From Endoryza sp044226045 (lineage in GTDB: Bacteria; Bacteroidota; Bacteroidia; Chitinophagales; Chitinophagaceae), in the NCBI GenBank assembly GCA_044226045.1, contig JBGAHR010000016.1, positions 15,489 to 79,488 on the forward strand: a DNA stretch of 64,000 nucleotides, given 5' to 3'. The stretch's first letter is position 1; each line of letters opens with the position of its first letter. Under the pieces are notes generated by a model. It was not told the origin of the DNA, did not search any database, and worked only from the letters and a program-made list of their open reading frames with translations. Position numbers and translations under genes: made by a program. Positions 8,176-18,163 of the stretch are shown here, piece by piece.

Positions 8176-11133
8176 TTAGAAATCGATGGTTATGTGGAAG
8201 GTGGCGCGTTTGGATGCCGGGAAGGGATCCACGTCTACACCTGTTGAAAATCCTGTACCGAAGTTGGATACTTCCGGATCATAACCAGTATACTTGGTAA
8301 TGGTAAAGAAGTTGTTGAGAGAAACTCCGGTGCGGATACCGCGAACAATTTTGCCGGGTATTTTATTGAAGGTGTAGTAAACACCGATTTCACGGAATCG
8401 GATGTATCCGGCGTTCTCTACAAAGCCAGTAGCACTTCCACCAAGGAAGTTTCCGATTCTCTGGGGACCATCAGGCACTCCGTTACCATCTTTGTCTGCA
8501 TCATAGTCAGCGCTGGTGCTGCCAAAATCATTCAGCAACGTAGTCAGGTTGATATTATCTCCTTTATACTTCCAATGAACCAGGAAACGGAAAGTGAGTT
8601 TGTTGAAAAGTGTCACTTCGTTGAATGTGTTCATCTGGAAACGCGGTTCCTGGTCGCCCAGCACCACGATACCGGTTTTGTTAGGAGCGTCTGTACCTAC
8701 GATCTGTGTTGCAGACTTGCCTTCTTCGATCTGGAAGGTACCAAGACTTGTACCGAATGATCCTAAACGAACAGAAGGAATGCTCAGCCTGGTTACTTTA
8801 GAACGGTTCATCCAGAAGTTAACAGAGCTGGTCCATTTCACATTTTTAGTTGAAACAGGTGTAGCATTAACCCCAATCTCTATACCTCTGTTGCGAAGGT
8901 CACCGGCGTTCACGAATTTGGTAGAGAACCCAGAAGACGGAGGCACTGTTGCCAGCATCAGGAAGTCGTAGATCTTTTTATTGTAGAAAGTGATCTCGAA
9001 ATTGAGTCGGCTGTTGAAAGTACTCAGATCGATACCGGCTTCCAACTCTGTTTGTCTTTCCGGTTTGATGTTTGGATCACCACCCTGAATCGCTACGATA
9101 GAACCCTGAAGACCGCCGGTATTAGAAGGCACCAGCGTAGTGAACTTACTTCCGAAAGCAGGGAAGTTGGCAGACTGCCCGTAAGCAGCACGAACTTTCA
9201 CGTTATCGAACACTTTATCGTTGATCCAGTTCAACTTGGTCAGGTTGATAGAAGCTCCACCTTTGGGATATGCGTAATATCTTTTCACATCTCCGTTATT
9301 GGTAGAACGGTCAAAACGAATACCTGCATTCAGGTTGATCGCATCATTGATGCTCACCTCTTCCTGAACATAAATACCATCGTTCTGGAATTTGTTCCTG
9401 AACTGTTGAGCAGTCAGCGCACCACCCTGGTCAACATTTGATTGACCGGATGCTACCTGGGTAGCTACAGTAAGCAGGTTGTTGAAATCACCTTTTTCCT
9501 GGGTTAAACCGGCAGAAGTAGTGAATCCGAGGTTATCGTTGGGGTTGAAATTATTTACCAGAGACAAAATATAGTTTGTATTCAGGCTCTTGGTAAAACC
9601 CTGTATGGAAGTACCCTTGTTTACAGCCTGGAACTGTAGTTCGCGAGGGAAAAGAGCTGTGGTAACAAGATTGTAAAAATCAACGCCGCCTCTTCCTACC
9701 AGTCGGGTAGTAGAACGATTGCCTTTCTGCAGAGTGGCTTCCAGGTTGAAGCCGGTGGCAAAACGGTTTACAGACTCATTATTCCGCATGAGCGCAATCG
9801 TCTGCAATACGTTTGATGCAGCGAAGGGGTTTGACGGATAGTTTCCAAACTGGTCGGGATGCAGTTCGATAAAGTTAGGTGTGGATGACAGCGAAATGCT
9901 ATAGGTTACACCATTGTTATCGTTACCGGTCAATCCACGATCAGCGGATGAATTTACATAGTTGGTGCTGATACCGATCTTGATGTTCTCGTTGATGCGG
10001 TGATCGATATTCAGACGAAGACTGCTGTTACGATATCCTGTATTCTTTACGATACCTTCTTCATCCTTCTGGGCTGCGGAGAAGTAAAAATTGGTTTTGT
10101 CTCCACCACCGGTCAGGCTCAGTACACTGTTGCGGGTAAATCCGGTATTGCCATACACTTCTTTTTCGTAGTCGTATAACTTTCCGGCAGACTGTGCATC
10201 GAGAAACTGTTGCTTGAGAGCTGCGCTTCTCACAGGGTCACTGCTCAGGGATGCTGCTGTTTCGGGAGTAAACTGACGAACACCGAGCAACTTTCTCACT
10301 TTCACGAAACCGAGGTCTTGTGAAAAACTTACGCGTGTAGGTCCTTGTTTACCTCTTTTGGTGGTGATGATGATTACACCGGCAGCAGCTCTGGATCCGT
10401 ATACCGCAGCGGCAGAAGCGCCTTTCAGGATTTCAATATTCTCAATATCCTCTGCACGTAAATCAGCAATACGGCTACTGGGGTTATCCTGGTTAGAGGC
10501 ATTACCACCGGCAGCGGCGCCTGTAACGGCGTTCAAACCACCGGATGTTGCTGAGTTATCCATGAATACCCCATCAACCACATACAAAGGTTGCGTGTTA
10601 CCAAAGACAGATGTAACACCACGCAGTTTCACAGACAAACCGCCACCTGGTGCGCCACTGTTGGCATTGATGTAGGCGCCGGGAATTTTTCCGTTCAGCG
10701 CGGCATCAAAGGTTTGGGCCGGTGCGGTTCCGCTCAGTTGTTTGCTGGAAATGGTGGCTACAGCATTGGAAAGGTTTCTTCTCTTAACCGAAGTTGCCAG
10801 ACCCGTTACCACCACTTCATCGAGGCGGGCGATATCCTCCTGCATTTTTATCTGCAGGTCGCCGCTGTTATTGTCGACTTTGATGTTTTGTGTTTTGTAA
10901 CCGGTAGAACTGATAACCAGTGTGGCATTCGCCGGCACTGATAACTGGAATTTGCCTTCGGCATCGGTTGTAGTACCCCGATTGGTTTGTTTGATGGTGA
11001 TACTTACACCGGGCAATCCGCCGCCGTTGGCATCCGTCACTCTTCCGGACACCATCCTCTCCTGGGCTTGCAATGAAACGGGCAACAGGAACAGACAAAT
11101 CAGTCCTGCCATCCAAAGCATGAATCTTCTCAT
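8176..11133 (-). CDS. SusC/RagA-family TonB-linked outer-membrane transporter
   Basis: A 985-residue SusC-type protein with a signal peptide (to about residue 23, LQAQ), a carboxypeptidase-D-like domain from MVSGRVTDANGGGLPGV, the plug domain with YVVDGVFMDNS and EDIENIEILKGASAAAVYGS, and a long beta-barrel ending in FHITIDF. It forms a TonB-energised transport complex with the SusD protein encoded just downstream. The gap of 73 bp to the next upstream gene (AhpD-like copy 2) is the longest inside this part of the block, so a separate promoter is possible. I see no anti-sigma or sigma factor gene beside it. Confidence 0.95.
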   Translation of the reverse strand: MRRFMLWMAGLICLFLLPVSLQAQERMVSGRVTDANGGGLPGVSITIKQTNRGTTTDAEGKFQLSVPANATLVISSTGYKTQNIKVDNNSGDLQIKMQEDIARLDEVVVTGLATSVKRRNLSNAVATISSKQLSGTAPAQTFDAALNGKIPGAYINANSGAPGGGLSVKLRGVTSVFGNTQPLYVVDGVFMDNSATSGGLNAVTGAAAGGNASNQDNPSSRIADLRAEDIENIEILKGASAAAVYGSRAAAGVIIITTKRGKQGPTRVSFSQDLGFVKVRKLLGVRQFTPETAASLSSDPVRSAALKQQFLDAQSAGKLYDYEKEVYGNTGFTRNSVLSLTGGGDKTNFYFSAAQKDEEGIVKNTGYRNSSLRLNIDHRINENIKIGISTNYVNSSADRGLTGNDNNGVTYSISLSSTPNFIELHPDQFGNYPSNPFAASNVLQTIALMRNNESVNRFATGFNLEATLQKGNRSTTRLVGRGGVDFYNLVTTALFPRELQFQAVNKGTSIQGFTKSLNTNYILSLVNNFNPNDNLGFTTSAGLTQEKGDFNNLLTVATQVASGQSNVDQGGALTAQQFRNKFQNDGIYVQEEVSINDAINLNAGIRFDRSTNNGDVKRYYAYPKGGASINLTKLNWINDKVFDNVKVRAAYGQSANFPAFGSKFTTLVPSNTGGLQGSIVAIQGGDPNIKPERQTELEAGIDLSTFNSRLNFEITFYNKKIYDFLMLATVPPSSGFSTKFVNAGDLRNRGIEIGVNATPVSTKNVKWTSSVNFWMNRSKVTRLSIPSVRLGSFGTSLGTFQIEEGKSATQIVGTDAPNKTGIVVLGDQEPRFQMNTFNEVTLFNKLTFRFLVHWKYKGDNINLTTLLNDFGSTSADYDADKDGNGVPDGPQRIGNFLGGSATGFVENAGYIRFREIGVYYTFNKIPGKIVRGIRTGVSLNNFFTITKYTGYDPEVSNFGTGFSTGVDVDPFPASKRATFHITIDF

Positions 11134-11206
11134 TGAAATTGATTTTTGTTTTAGAAATGATTATAGCACTAGTCCTCTGATAGGGTCAAATTAAAACAGT
11201 CGGTTG

Positions 11207-11779
11207 TTACAGGGAGACTGCCCTGGGCTGGCTGGCAGAATAGATATGAGAACCATATCCTTTCTCCGCCACCTGCCTGGCACGCAACGGATATGATGAC
11301 ATATCCGTTGGCGTAATGGTAGCGAGGCCATCTACATATCGGTTAAATAAGCAGAAAGCCGCAGCAATTAAAACGGTATCATGTATGTCGAGGTCTGTGG
11401 CTCCTTGCTGGCGAGCCGCTTCAATATCTTCCGGCAAAACAGCTTTTCCACTTTGCTGTACTTTGCCCGCGATCTGAAGCAGTGATTTTAATTTATCTGA
11501 AATAGGAGCATTTGAATAATCCTTCCTGACCTGATCAATAAGGTCCCGATTGTTGCCTGCATAAATGCAGGCAATCTCGCCATGCGAGTGATGGCAGTAA
11601 AAACAATCATTCAGGTACGATACGTAAGTAGCAATCAATTCTCGTTCAAGCATAGTCAATCCTTCATCGGTTCTTAATAGGACTTCCGCCAAAGCACTCA
11701 ATGGTTCGGCAGTTTCGGGCCTGTAAGCCATGGCTCCCCGTATGCCCGGGAGCGTGTTCCCAAAGTCAATATGTGGCAT
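11207..11779 (-). CDS. AhpD-like/carboxymuconolactone decarboxylase family protein, copy 2
   Basis: A 190-residue paralogue of the 6254 protein, with the full EX11CXXCX3H motif: ELIATYVSYLNDC, then FYCHHSHG. The region IHDTVLIAAAFCLFNRYVDG is nearly identical among the four copies. It is 21 bp downstream of copy 3 and shares its operon. The extra C-terminal tail ending in YSASQPRAVSL is not found in the other copies. The motif predicts a thiol peroxidase or thiol-relay activity, but no substrate can be named. Confidence 0.85.
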   Translation of the reverse strand: MPHIDFGNTLPGIRGAMAYRPETAEPLSALAEVLLRTDEGLTMLERELIATYVSYLNDCFYCHHSHGEIACIYAGNNRDLIDQVRKDYSNAPISDKLKSLLQIAGKVQQSGKAVLPEDIEAARQQGATDLDIHDTVLIAAAFCLFNRYVDGLATITPTDMSSYPLRARQVAEKGYGSHIYSASQPRAVSL

Positions 11780-11799
11780 AACAATCGTTTTAAGGCAGA

Positions 11800-12336
11800 T
11801 CAGGATGGGAAATGATAACCGGATACCATCCTCTTTCCCATTGCTTCATATGTCACAGGATTGTCAGGAGTATAACTGGCCAATCCATCAACATACCGGT
11901 TAAACATACTGAAAGTCGCTGCGATCAGTACAGTATCATGAATCTCGCGATCACTGGCACCTTGTTCTCTTGCACGTTGTATGTCATCCGGTTGAACGGA
12001 TTTTCCAGATACCTGTACTTTCCCGGCGATATTCAATAAAGCTTTCAGTTTTGGACTAATATCTGCCTGCTCAACATCATCCAAGACAGCATCAACCGTA
12101 TAATGTGCTGCACCGTACAAACATCTTGCTGCTGCGGCATGACTGTTTCTGCAAAACAGACAGTTGTTGCGATTGGACACATGGGCGGCCAATAGCTCCC
12201 GTTCGGCCTGCGAAAGCGGCGATTCATCCCTCAAAAGCACCTGTGCGAGCTCATATAAATATTTTCCGGTTTCTGGTCTGTATAAAACAAGACTTCGAAT
12301 TCCGGGAATACTATCGTCGATATCAATATGTGCCAT
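11800..12336 (-). CDS. AhpD-like/carboxymuconolactone decarboxylase family protein, copy 3
   Basis: A 178-residue AhpD-fold paralogue. The motif reads ELLAAHVSNRNNC then LFCRNSHAAAAR, so EX11CXXCX3H is intact. IHDTVLIAATFSMFNRYVDG replaces the Cys found at the AAFC position of two of the other copies with Ser. It starts 32 bp after the MFS transporter gene and ends 20 bp before copy 2, so the three are probably on one transcript. Three or four paralogues that diverge mostly outside the active site may form hetero-oligomers, since AhpD proteins are usually trimers or hexamers. That is an inference. Confidence 0.85.
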   Translation of the reverse strand: MAHIDIDDSIPGIRSLVLYRPETGKYLYELAQVLLRDESPLSQAERELLAAHVSNRNNCLFCRNSHAAAARCLYGAAHYTVDAVLDDVEQADISPKLKALLNIAGKVQVSGKSVQPDDIQRAREQGASDREIHDTVLIAATFSMFNRYVDGLASYTPDNPVTYEAMGKRMVSGYHFPS

Positions 12337-12368
12337 TATTCATCAAAACTTTAAATATTGCGGCCTGA

Positions 12369-13628
12369 TCAGGATTTTTCCAGAATAATTTCTCCGTCAG
12401 TTTCTGCCGTTAATGGTTTTGGCCTGGCGTACAGGGTGAACACCAGTCCTATTACAAATACAAATGAAAAAACAAACAATGCATGTGCATAGCCTCCGAG
12501 GAAGTTGACCATCACTCCTACAAATAATACGGCTACGCCTGTAAGAATCCGTCCGGTATTAAAACAAAAACCAGTGGCCATTCCTCTTACCGAAACCGGA
12601 AAAAGATCCGGAATGAATACCGACAGTACACCCTGACTCGCGCCGAAAAATAAAGCCATTACCGCAATTTCAGCATAGATCAGGGAATTGAATGTTGCAT
12701 TGGTCTTGAAAAGAACGATTGACAGGATGGAACAAACGAGAAAGCAAAACAACAGGGATCGCCTGATTCCGATTCCGTTTACCAGCCAGCCCGAGGCAAA
12801 TCCCCCTAACAAACCTCCCATTCCGAGCATCATCATACTGAGTCCCCGTTCTTTTTGTCCATCTCCCTCTGTTATCAGGGTTTGAATCCATGTGGGAAGC
12901 CAGAGAAAAATGGCCCACAACCCGATGAGCATGGAACCAAAAATGACGGAGCCGATAAAAAGATTGATGGAGTGAGAGGTCTGGAACAATTCCCTGGTCC
13001 GGTCTTTTCGCCCTGTCACTTCTGTCCGATTACTTTTCCATTGCGCAGACTCCGACAAAAAGCCCATAGCCAGCAAAGATAGTAATAACGGGGCCAGGCC
13101 CACGTAAAATGCCTGTCGCCAGGAAGCAACAAAATAATCGATTACCCCCGCAGAAAAAATACCTACCGGTATGGCGATGGAAAGTATACCCACAAAAATA
13201 GCCCTTGATTTCTTTGGCCATTCTTCCATCATCAGCGTGGTGGTGTTCACCAGTATTCCTCCGAGGCCGAAACCACTGAAGAACCGGCAGATCACCACCA
13301 GCCACCAGTTCGGCATCCATCCGGTTAAAGAAGTAAAAATACCAAGAGACAGGAAAGAGACAATAACGGCTGTCTTTCTTCCATATCGATCGCTGATCCA
13401 GCCGCAAATAAATCCGCCTGCCGCAGATCCGAAAATAAACACGCTGTTTATGTATGCGCTGATGGTATTCAATGCTTCCTCGGTCTGATTTCCCAACAGG
13501 TCTTTTACCGCCACCGGCAGGTAAACCGACATTAGTGTGGAAATCGTACCGGCGAAAACGGTGCCCAAAAAACAAATGGCAAACAACCATCCAAGCCGAA
13601 CAGTGCTTCGTTGAAGATCAGTGTTCAT
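12369..13628 (-). CDS. Major facilitator superfamily transporter
   Basis: A 419-residue inner-membrane transporter with about 12 hydrophobic segments. The loop between segments 2 and 3 carries the MFS signature GWISDRYGRKTAVIVS near residue 75-90, and the region after it, RFFSGFGLGGILVNTTTLMMEEW, resembles the sugar and aromatic-acid/H+ symporter families. The start codon overlaps the stop of AhpD-like copy 4 by 4 bp, which implies translational coupling. The transported compound is probably a substrate or product of the AhpD-like enzymes that flank it on both sides. The sequence alone does not tell import from export. Confidence 0.88.
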   Translation of the reverse strand: MNTDLQRSTVRLGWLFAICFLGTVFAGTISTLMSVYLPVAVKDLLGNQTEEALNTISAYINSVFIFGSAAGGFICGWISDRYGRKTAVIVSFLSLGIFTSLTGWMPNWWLVVICRFFSGFGLGGILVNTTTLMMEEWPKKSRAIFVGILSIAIPVGIFSAGVIDYFVASWRQAFYVGLAPLLLSLLAMGFLSESAQWKSNRTEVTGRKDRTRELFQTSHSINLFIGSVIFGSMLIGLWAIFLWLPTWIQTLITEGDGQKERGLSMMMLGMGGLLGGFASGWLVNGIGIRRSLLFCFLVCSILSIVLFKTNATFNSLIYAEIAVMALFFGASQGVLSVFIPDLFPVSVRGMATGFCFNTGRILTGVAVLFVGVMVNFLGGYAHALFVFSFVFVIGLVFTLYARPKPLTAETDGEIILEKS

Positions 13629-14194
13629 TGTACCTGGTTTTTGAGATGATCATACCCTCGTTGCAAGCGGTTGTACCCATGGTCTTTCAAACGCTTTCCC
13701 AGGTTATTATAAAACTCAGGGTTATCCGGAGTTGCGGTTGCCAGTCCATCCACGTATCGGTTGTAGAGGCAGAAGAGCGCCGCAATCAGGACCGTATCAT
13801 GAATTTCCAGGTCAGTAGCGCCGGCTTCACGAGCAGCTTTGACAGATTCTTCTGTAACCGCCTTTCCACTTTGCCGGACCTGGTCGGCTATTACGAGTAA
13901 CTTTTTCATCTTTTCGGAAACTGGAGCAGATGACAGGTCGGTAATCATGCAGCTTACTGTTTCGGATTCACCCAATAATACATTGGCTGCGGCTGTATGA
14001 GCCTGTGTGCAAAACCGACATCCATTACCCGATGAAACGATTGTAGCAATCAGCTCCCGTTCGGCTTCGGTTAGCGTAGATTCGCCTCTCAGTAAAACCT
14101 GTGTAAGCGCACGGATAGGTGCGGCACTGTCCTGGCGGTACTCCAATAAACCGGTAATCCCCGGCAGATGGGTTTCTAAAGGAATGTAGGGCAT
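13625..14194 (-). CDS. AhpD-like/carboxymuconolactone decarboxylase family protein, copy 4
   Basis: A 189-residue AhpD-fold paralogue. EX11CXXCX3H is complete: ELIATIVSSGNGC then RFCTQAHTAAAN. The closing region IHDTVLIAALFCLYNRYVDG matches the other copies. It is the most divergent N-terminally (PYIPLETHLPGITGLLEYR), but keeps the LPGI and YR positions of the others. It overlaps the MFS gene by 4 bp and lies 50 bp after the TonB receptor gene, so it probably begins the AhpD/MFS part of the transcript. Confidence 0.85.
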   Translation of the reverse strand: MPYIPLETHLPGITGLLEYRQDSAAPIRALTQVLLRGESTLTEAERELIATIVSSGNGCRFCTQAHTAAANVLLGESETVSCMITDLSSAPVSEKMKKLLVIADQVRQSGKAVTEESVKAAREAGATDLEIHDTVLIAALFCLYNRYVDGLATATPDNPEFYNNLGKRLKDHGYNRLQRGYDHLKNQVQ

Positions 14195-14244
14195 GCAGTT
14201 ATTTTTTTGGTTGGTAGCAATTATTTATTTCAGGCAAACATCCG

Positions 14245-16422
14245 TCAAAATTTAAAACTAACGGTCGCGCTCATGTTTCTTCCGTCGGATGGCCAGATGC
14301 CGGGTCCGGGATAAAACATGGGGCGTTTGGTGAAATATTGTTTATTAAACAGGTTGCTGATATTAGCTTTCAAAGAAACCTGCTGGTTGATACGAACAGA
14401 TCCGCTTAGGTCTACCAGCGAATAGGAAGGCACTTTCCCTACAGCTGATGTGGCCGGCGGGTTTACCGTGTTGAGTGCATCCGCATAGGTTTCAGCTGTA
14501 AAACTCCAAAGTACGGATAAAGCCATTCTGTTTACCCGAAGACTGGCCCCATTCCGGGTAGTAAAGTCGGGAGCGCTTTCCACTTTGTTGCCTTTTATAT
14601 TAATGTTGTTGTTTCCTGATTTAACAACGGCATCGAGGTAACGCGCATGCGCAATGGAAGTGGAGGTGAATACACCCAGGATAATCTTGTTATGAAGTAA
14701 CCAGTTTGCTTCAACATACATCTCCACGCCCTTGCTCAATGAGTTGCCGATATTGGTTCTGTAAGAATAATAGTCTCCATTATTGTCTGTCTCTGCCAGC
14801 GTTCCAAAACGGTTGTTGATTCTAAGCAGATAGCCGGTAACATCCCAGCGCAGGAATTTCCATTTTCCCCGAAATCCCAGTTCTGCGTTAAAACCGTCGG
14901 CATCTTTAATAGCCGGATCAACCTTTTCCAGGGTGGAAGAAGGAATCAGGTCTTTAAAGAGCATGGGATGATAGGCCTGTGACCAGCCTCCATACAATTG
15001 GTATTCGCCGATTTTATAAAGAAACCCGGCACCAAACAAAGGGAAATGATGGCCAATGCTAACGGGTATTTTATCAGACGGGTAATAATTAATAGTACCG
15101 CTCATGCGGGTTTCTCCGGACTCTATCCGCACACCTCCGGTTAGAGTAAGATTTCGTAAAACCTGCCAGCTGTTTTCAGCATAGGCAGCCCAGTTGGTTG
15201 TTTTCAGGTGCACATCTCTTCCCCATCCCGGTTGCACAAGTGTTAAATCAAAATCTGTTCCTGTAGTGCCTTTCCCCAATTGCGTACGATGAAGGTCGTT
15301 ATTCATGTATTGTACACCCGCCACAACATAATGAAACCGGTTCAACAGCCGGTATTGCTGCAATACCTTCACCTCCGAAGTATAACTGTTAAAGGCATCA
15401 ATATCTACCTGGCGGTTATTATATTGAAGGGTGAGTGGATTAATGGTATCCGGAATGTTGGTGGGCTTATCATACATTACGCTGTTTCTTTTTCCAATCA
15501 CCGCCGAGCTGGTCAATTCAATTCGGGTGTTGGGCGTGGCTTTCCAGGTAGCCTGTATGGAGGGAACATTGATATCGGGATTGAAATAGTTCCTTGACCG
15601 GGTTGATTGGCGGGGATTCGCTCTGAATTGCGCGTCTGTCAGCGGGCCTGCCATTTGATAAAGATATTCGGAGCGTGCCCATTCTGCCCGCACAGAAAAT
15701 CTCGCGGAAAAGTCGTACTGAAGAATAATGTCGTGGGAAGAGGAGCTGGTATGTTCATTATCCCGGTATCCGTCTCTGGATTTCTTGTTGTAATAAGCGT
15801 AATAGGTAAATCGGTTAACTTTCCCTCCAATGGCATTATAGGAACTCAGTAAATGAAAAGACCCGACAGAATTGATGCTTTCGAAGCTGAACGGCCGGGT
15901 TGTATCTCCTTTTTTGGTTACATAGTTAAGGACGCCTCCGAATTGTGCCCCATATTGCAATGATCCGGTTCCCCGAATCAATTCTATTCTCTCAATACTT
16001 TCCAAAGGCATACTGTAATGACTGGCCGGATATCCATACATATCTGAATTGGTCAGCATACCATCCTTACGAATATTGAATTCCCATCCGCGATGCGGAT
16101 CAAGACCTCTTGTTGCGATATTGATCTGGTTACCGGCGCCGTCCATATCATAAATAAAAACACCCGGTACTTTGGCAAACAACTGCCTTCCCGTTTTCTC
16201 CGGCAATACCGCGGTGGACAGTTGCATATCGATCACTTCAGATTTCTTTCCTCCTACAATAAAGGCTCCATGCACTGCTGGTAAGGGTTGAATGCTGAGT
16301 TGCCTGTAAAACGAAGTAATACTGACACTGTCGAGTGTTTTCACCTTAACAGTATCTGTCTGACTCCGACTAATCAGACAAGCTACCATCGATACCAACA
16401 AAATGCCTACCCTTTTTTTCAT
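14245..16422 (-). CDS. TonB-dependent outer-membrane receptor (siderophore-type)
   Basis: A 725-residue receptor with a signal peptide (KKRVGILLVSMVACLISRSQ), a plug domain containing GVFIYDMDGAGNQINIATRG and LESIERIELIRGTGSLQYG, and a barrel ending in the C-terminal Phe of NMSATVSFKF. Plug and barrel look most like FecA or ferric-siderophore receptors; unlike SusC there is no carboxypeptidase-D-like extension and no SusD partner. I use the ATG at 16422, which gives a clean signal peptide; the frame stays open 12 codons further up. It stands between the haloperoxidase-like gene and the AhpD/MFS genes, in the same orientation. It could bring in a metal cofactor or a small-molecule substrate. 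Confidence 0.9.
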   Translation of the reverse strand: MKKRVGILLVSMVACLISRSQTDTVKVKTLDSVSITSFYRQLSIQPLPAVHGAFIVGGKKSEVIDMQLSTAVLPEKTGRQLFAKVPGVFIYDMDGAGNQINIATRGLDPHRGWEFNIRKDGMLTNSDMYGYPASHYSMPLESIERIELIRGTGSLQYGAQFGGVLNYVTKKGDTTRPFSFESINSVGSFHLLSSYNAIGGKVNRFTYYAYYNKKSRDGYRDNEHTSSSSHDIILQYDFSARFSVRAEWARSEYLYQMAGPLTDAQFRANPRQSTRSRNYFNPDINVPSIQATWKATPNTRIELTSSAVIGKRNSVMYDKPTNIPDTINPLTLQYNNRQVDIDAFNSYTSEVKVLQQYRLLNRFHYVVAGVQYMNNDLHRTQLGKGTTGTDFDLTLVQPGWGRDVHLKTTNWAAYAENSWQVLRNLTLTGGVRIESGETRMSGTINYYPSDKIPVSIGHHFPLFGAGFLYKIGEYQLYGGWSQAYHPMLFKDLIPSSTLEKVDPAIKDADGFNAELGFRGKWKFLRWDVTGYLLRINNRFGTLAETDNNGDYYSYRTNIGNSLSKGVEMYVEANWLLHNKIILGVFTSTSIAHARYLDAVVKSGNNNINIKGNKVESAPDFTTRNGASLRVNRMALSVLWSFTAETYADALNTVNPPATSAVGKVPSYSLVDLSGSVRINQQVSLKANISNLFNKQYFTKRPMFYPGPGIWPSDGRNMSATVSFKF

Positions 16423-16587
16423 CGTCGGCTTTTTATGCTTTGTATTTCCAATCAACACGGGTCGTTATATGTCCACTATTCTCAAAAAACTATTCATTTT
16501 AAATTCGTCAAACCGTCCCGGCCGGGAACGGCCAGGACTGTAGTCTGATCGAATAACCATATATAACCCTCAAAATTTTTATATAGA

Positions 16588-16603
16588 GGCAATATCAATT
16601 GCC
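16588..16603 (-). terminator. Small hairpin after the haloperoxidase-like gene
   Basis: ggcaat-atca-attgcc forms a 6-bp stem just after the stop codon at 16611, followed on the minus strand by an A/T-rich run. It may end or weaken transcription between the haloperoxidase-like gene and the TonB receptor gene. The T tract is poor, so the call is weak. The same 188-bp gap also holds an imperfect GGCC-rich palindrome at about 16515-16538. Confidence 0.35.
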
Positions 16604-16610
16604 CGTTTAT

Positions 16611-18161
16611 TTAGTTACCGGCACCGTCTGCCTGTCCTTTGGACACGGCATATGAACCAACATTTTTACCCACCACCAATCCTACTTCACAATCTGACCT
16701 GTAATGGATACCGCCATACATCCTGGACAGAGAGGCTTCTGCTGCCATGGCTTCGTAATCTGCCTTCTTCTCCGGAACGATATAGGAAAGAACAGTGGCG
16801 GCTGCTCCGCTGAAGGTAGAGTGACCGGATATATATGCCGGGAAGTTGGGTATACCCGTCAGTGTTTTGATTTTGTCATTCAACTGAGTGGGCCTCGGAT
16901 TGAAATAATAAAACTTGGTATCCCAGCATACAATGGCTGCATCCATCAGCGCCATGTTCAACAAGGCGAGGTTACGGGCCCATCTTACTTCGCTGTATCT
17001 TTTATTGATAAAGTCTGCTGCTGCGATCGAATTCCAGTGACCCGGAGGCGTGGATGTTCCAACACCATCTGCCCAGAAATGAACGATGGCGATGTTCTCG
17101 CGTTTGGGATTTTTAATGAACTGATAAATTTCTTCGGTCTCCTTCTTCATCTGATCGCTGGTAACAGCAGGAGGTGGACCCGGTCTCAAAGAGATAGCAG
17201 TTAATGAATCAAACAGGAATGCTTTTACTTTTCCGAATAACGGAAGCATGGGCGGACGTTTGGGTGTCTCCAGGCTGTACCAGGGTGTTTCCCCGCGAGC
17301 GATACAGTCTGTTTCCAGTTTGGTCCAGCCGGCCTGGTTACCTGCAGCGGCTCCGGCGCGGTCACCTCTTGCTCTCGTTACATATTTTTGAGCGACGGCT
17401 CTTCCGAGGGCTTCTCCTGCTTCGATATCGCTGCGAACATTTGCACCGGCAATGAGCCTGGCCTTTTTGTGTTCTTCCGCTTTTAGCTGGATAAAATCCT
17501 GGTCACCGGGGAATAACAGCTTTAACAATTCAACGGCAGCACCGGCTACCACGGCATCTTCAGACGGATAAGAAGGAAGATCTGATTTAGGAATAAGCGC
17601 GTTGATAGTTTGATCTACATTATAAGGTGCGGCGCGGTTGTATTGTTTCTTATAATAGAAAGCCGCCACCAGCGCATCATACTGCGCGGCTGCCACATAG
17701 GCATAAGCTCTTGCCGCATATGGTGGGTTCGCGAACGGGAACTGCGGATAAGCCAGCGGGTTATTCGCATTCGGGAAAGGATAGGTGCCATCCGGGTTTT
17801 GATAAGGCGGCAGATTATGTTTGGATACCAGTTCGCGCATGATTTCATTCCAGCGCAACACAGCGCCGGCGCTCCAGTATTTCACTATTCTTTTTTCTTC
17901 AGCGCTGATATTCTGCTGCCATGTTTTGATTTCATTCAACTGGGCAATGTAATCAGGAGTGGTAGTAGCCGCCGGTGCCGCTACCGTAAACTCGGTAGCT
18001 GATGACAACAAAACCGGTTTCCAGCTTCCGGCGTCGATATCGGTTTTCTCCGGAGCCAATGGTGCGATACTATCCGTAGCGCCCTCAATGGATTTTGAAC
18101 AGGCTACATAAATCAGCGCTGTTACGAGCAAAAGGGAGGAGATGTATATTAGTTTTTTCAT
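16611..18161 (-). CDS. Vanadium-dependent haloperoxidase/PAP2-family lipoprotein
   Basis: A 516-residue lipoprotein; the signal peptide ends LIYVACSKS, with the lipidated Cys near residue 21. The C-terminal third holds the full vanadate- or phosphate-binding signature: K-x6-RP in TKFYYFNPRPTQ near residue 418, SGH in PAYISGHSTFSG near 446, and SR-x5-H-x3-D in SRMYGGIHYRSD near 477. The histidine after SGH is the proton donor in haloperoxidases and acid phosphatases of this fold. Sequence alone does not separate a haloperoxidase from a phosphatase, although the length and N-terminal helical region match bacterial VHPO-like proteins. It is 3 bp downstream of a beta-barrel gene and is paired with a second such enzyme at 20253. 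Confidence 0.85.
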   Translation of the reverse strand: MKKLIYISSLLLVTALIYVACSKSIEGATDSIAPLAPEKTDIDAGSWKPVLLSSATEFTVAAPAATTTPDYIAQLNEIKTWQQNISAEEKRIVKYWSAGAVLRWNEIMRELVSKHNLPPYQNPDGTYPFPNANNPLAYPQFPFANPPYAARAYAYVAAAQYDALVAAFYYKKQYNRAAPYNVDQTINALIPKSDLPSYPSEDAVVAGAAVELLKLLFPGDQDFIQLKAEEHKKARLIAGANVRSDIEAGEALGRAVAQKYVTRARGDRAGAAAGNQAGWTKLETDCIARGETPWYSLETPKRPPMLPLFGKVKAFLFDSLTAISLRPGPPPAVTSDQMKKETEEIYQFIKNPKRENIAIVHFWADGVGTSTPPGHWNSIAAADFINKRYSEVRWARNLALLNMALMDAAIVCWDTKFYYFNPRPTQLNDKIKTLTGIPNFPAYISGHSTFSGAAATVLSYIVPEKKADYEAMAAEASLSRMYGGIHYRSDCEVGLVVGKNVGSYAVSKGQADGAGN

Positions 18162-18163
18162 GA

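Noticed and set aside
16509..16540. GGCC-rich palindrome before the TonB receptor gene as a riboswitch
   Set aside because: It is short and imperfect and has none of the conserved segments of known metal or cofactor riboswitches.
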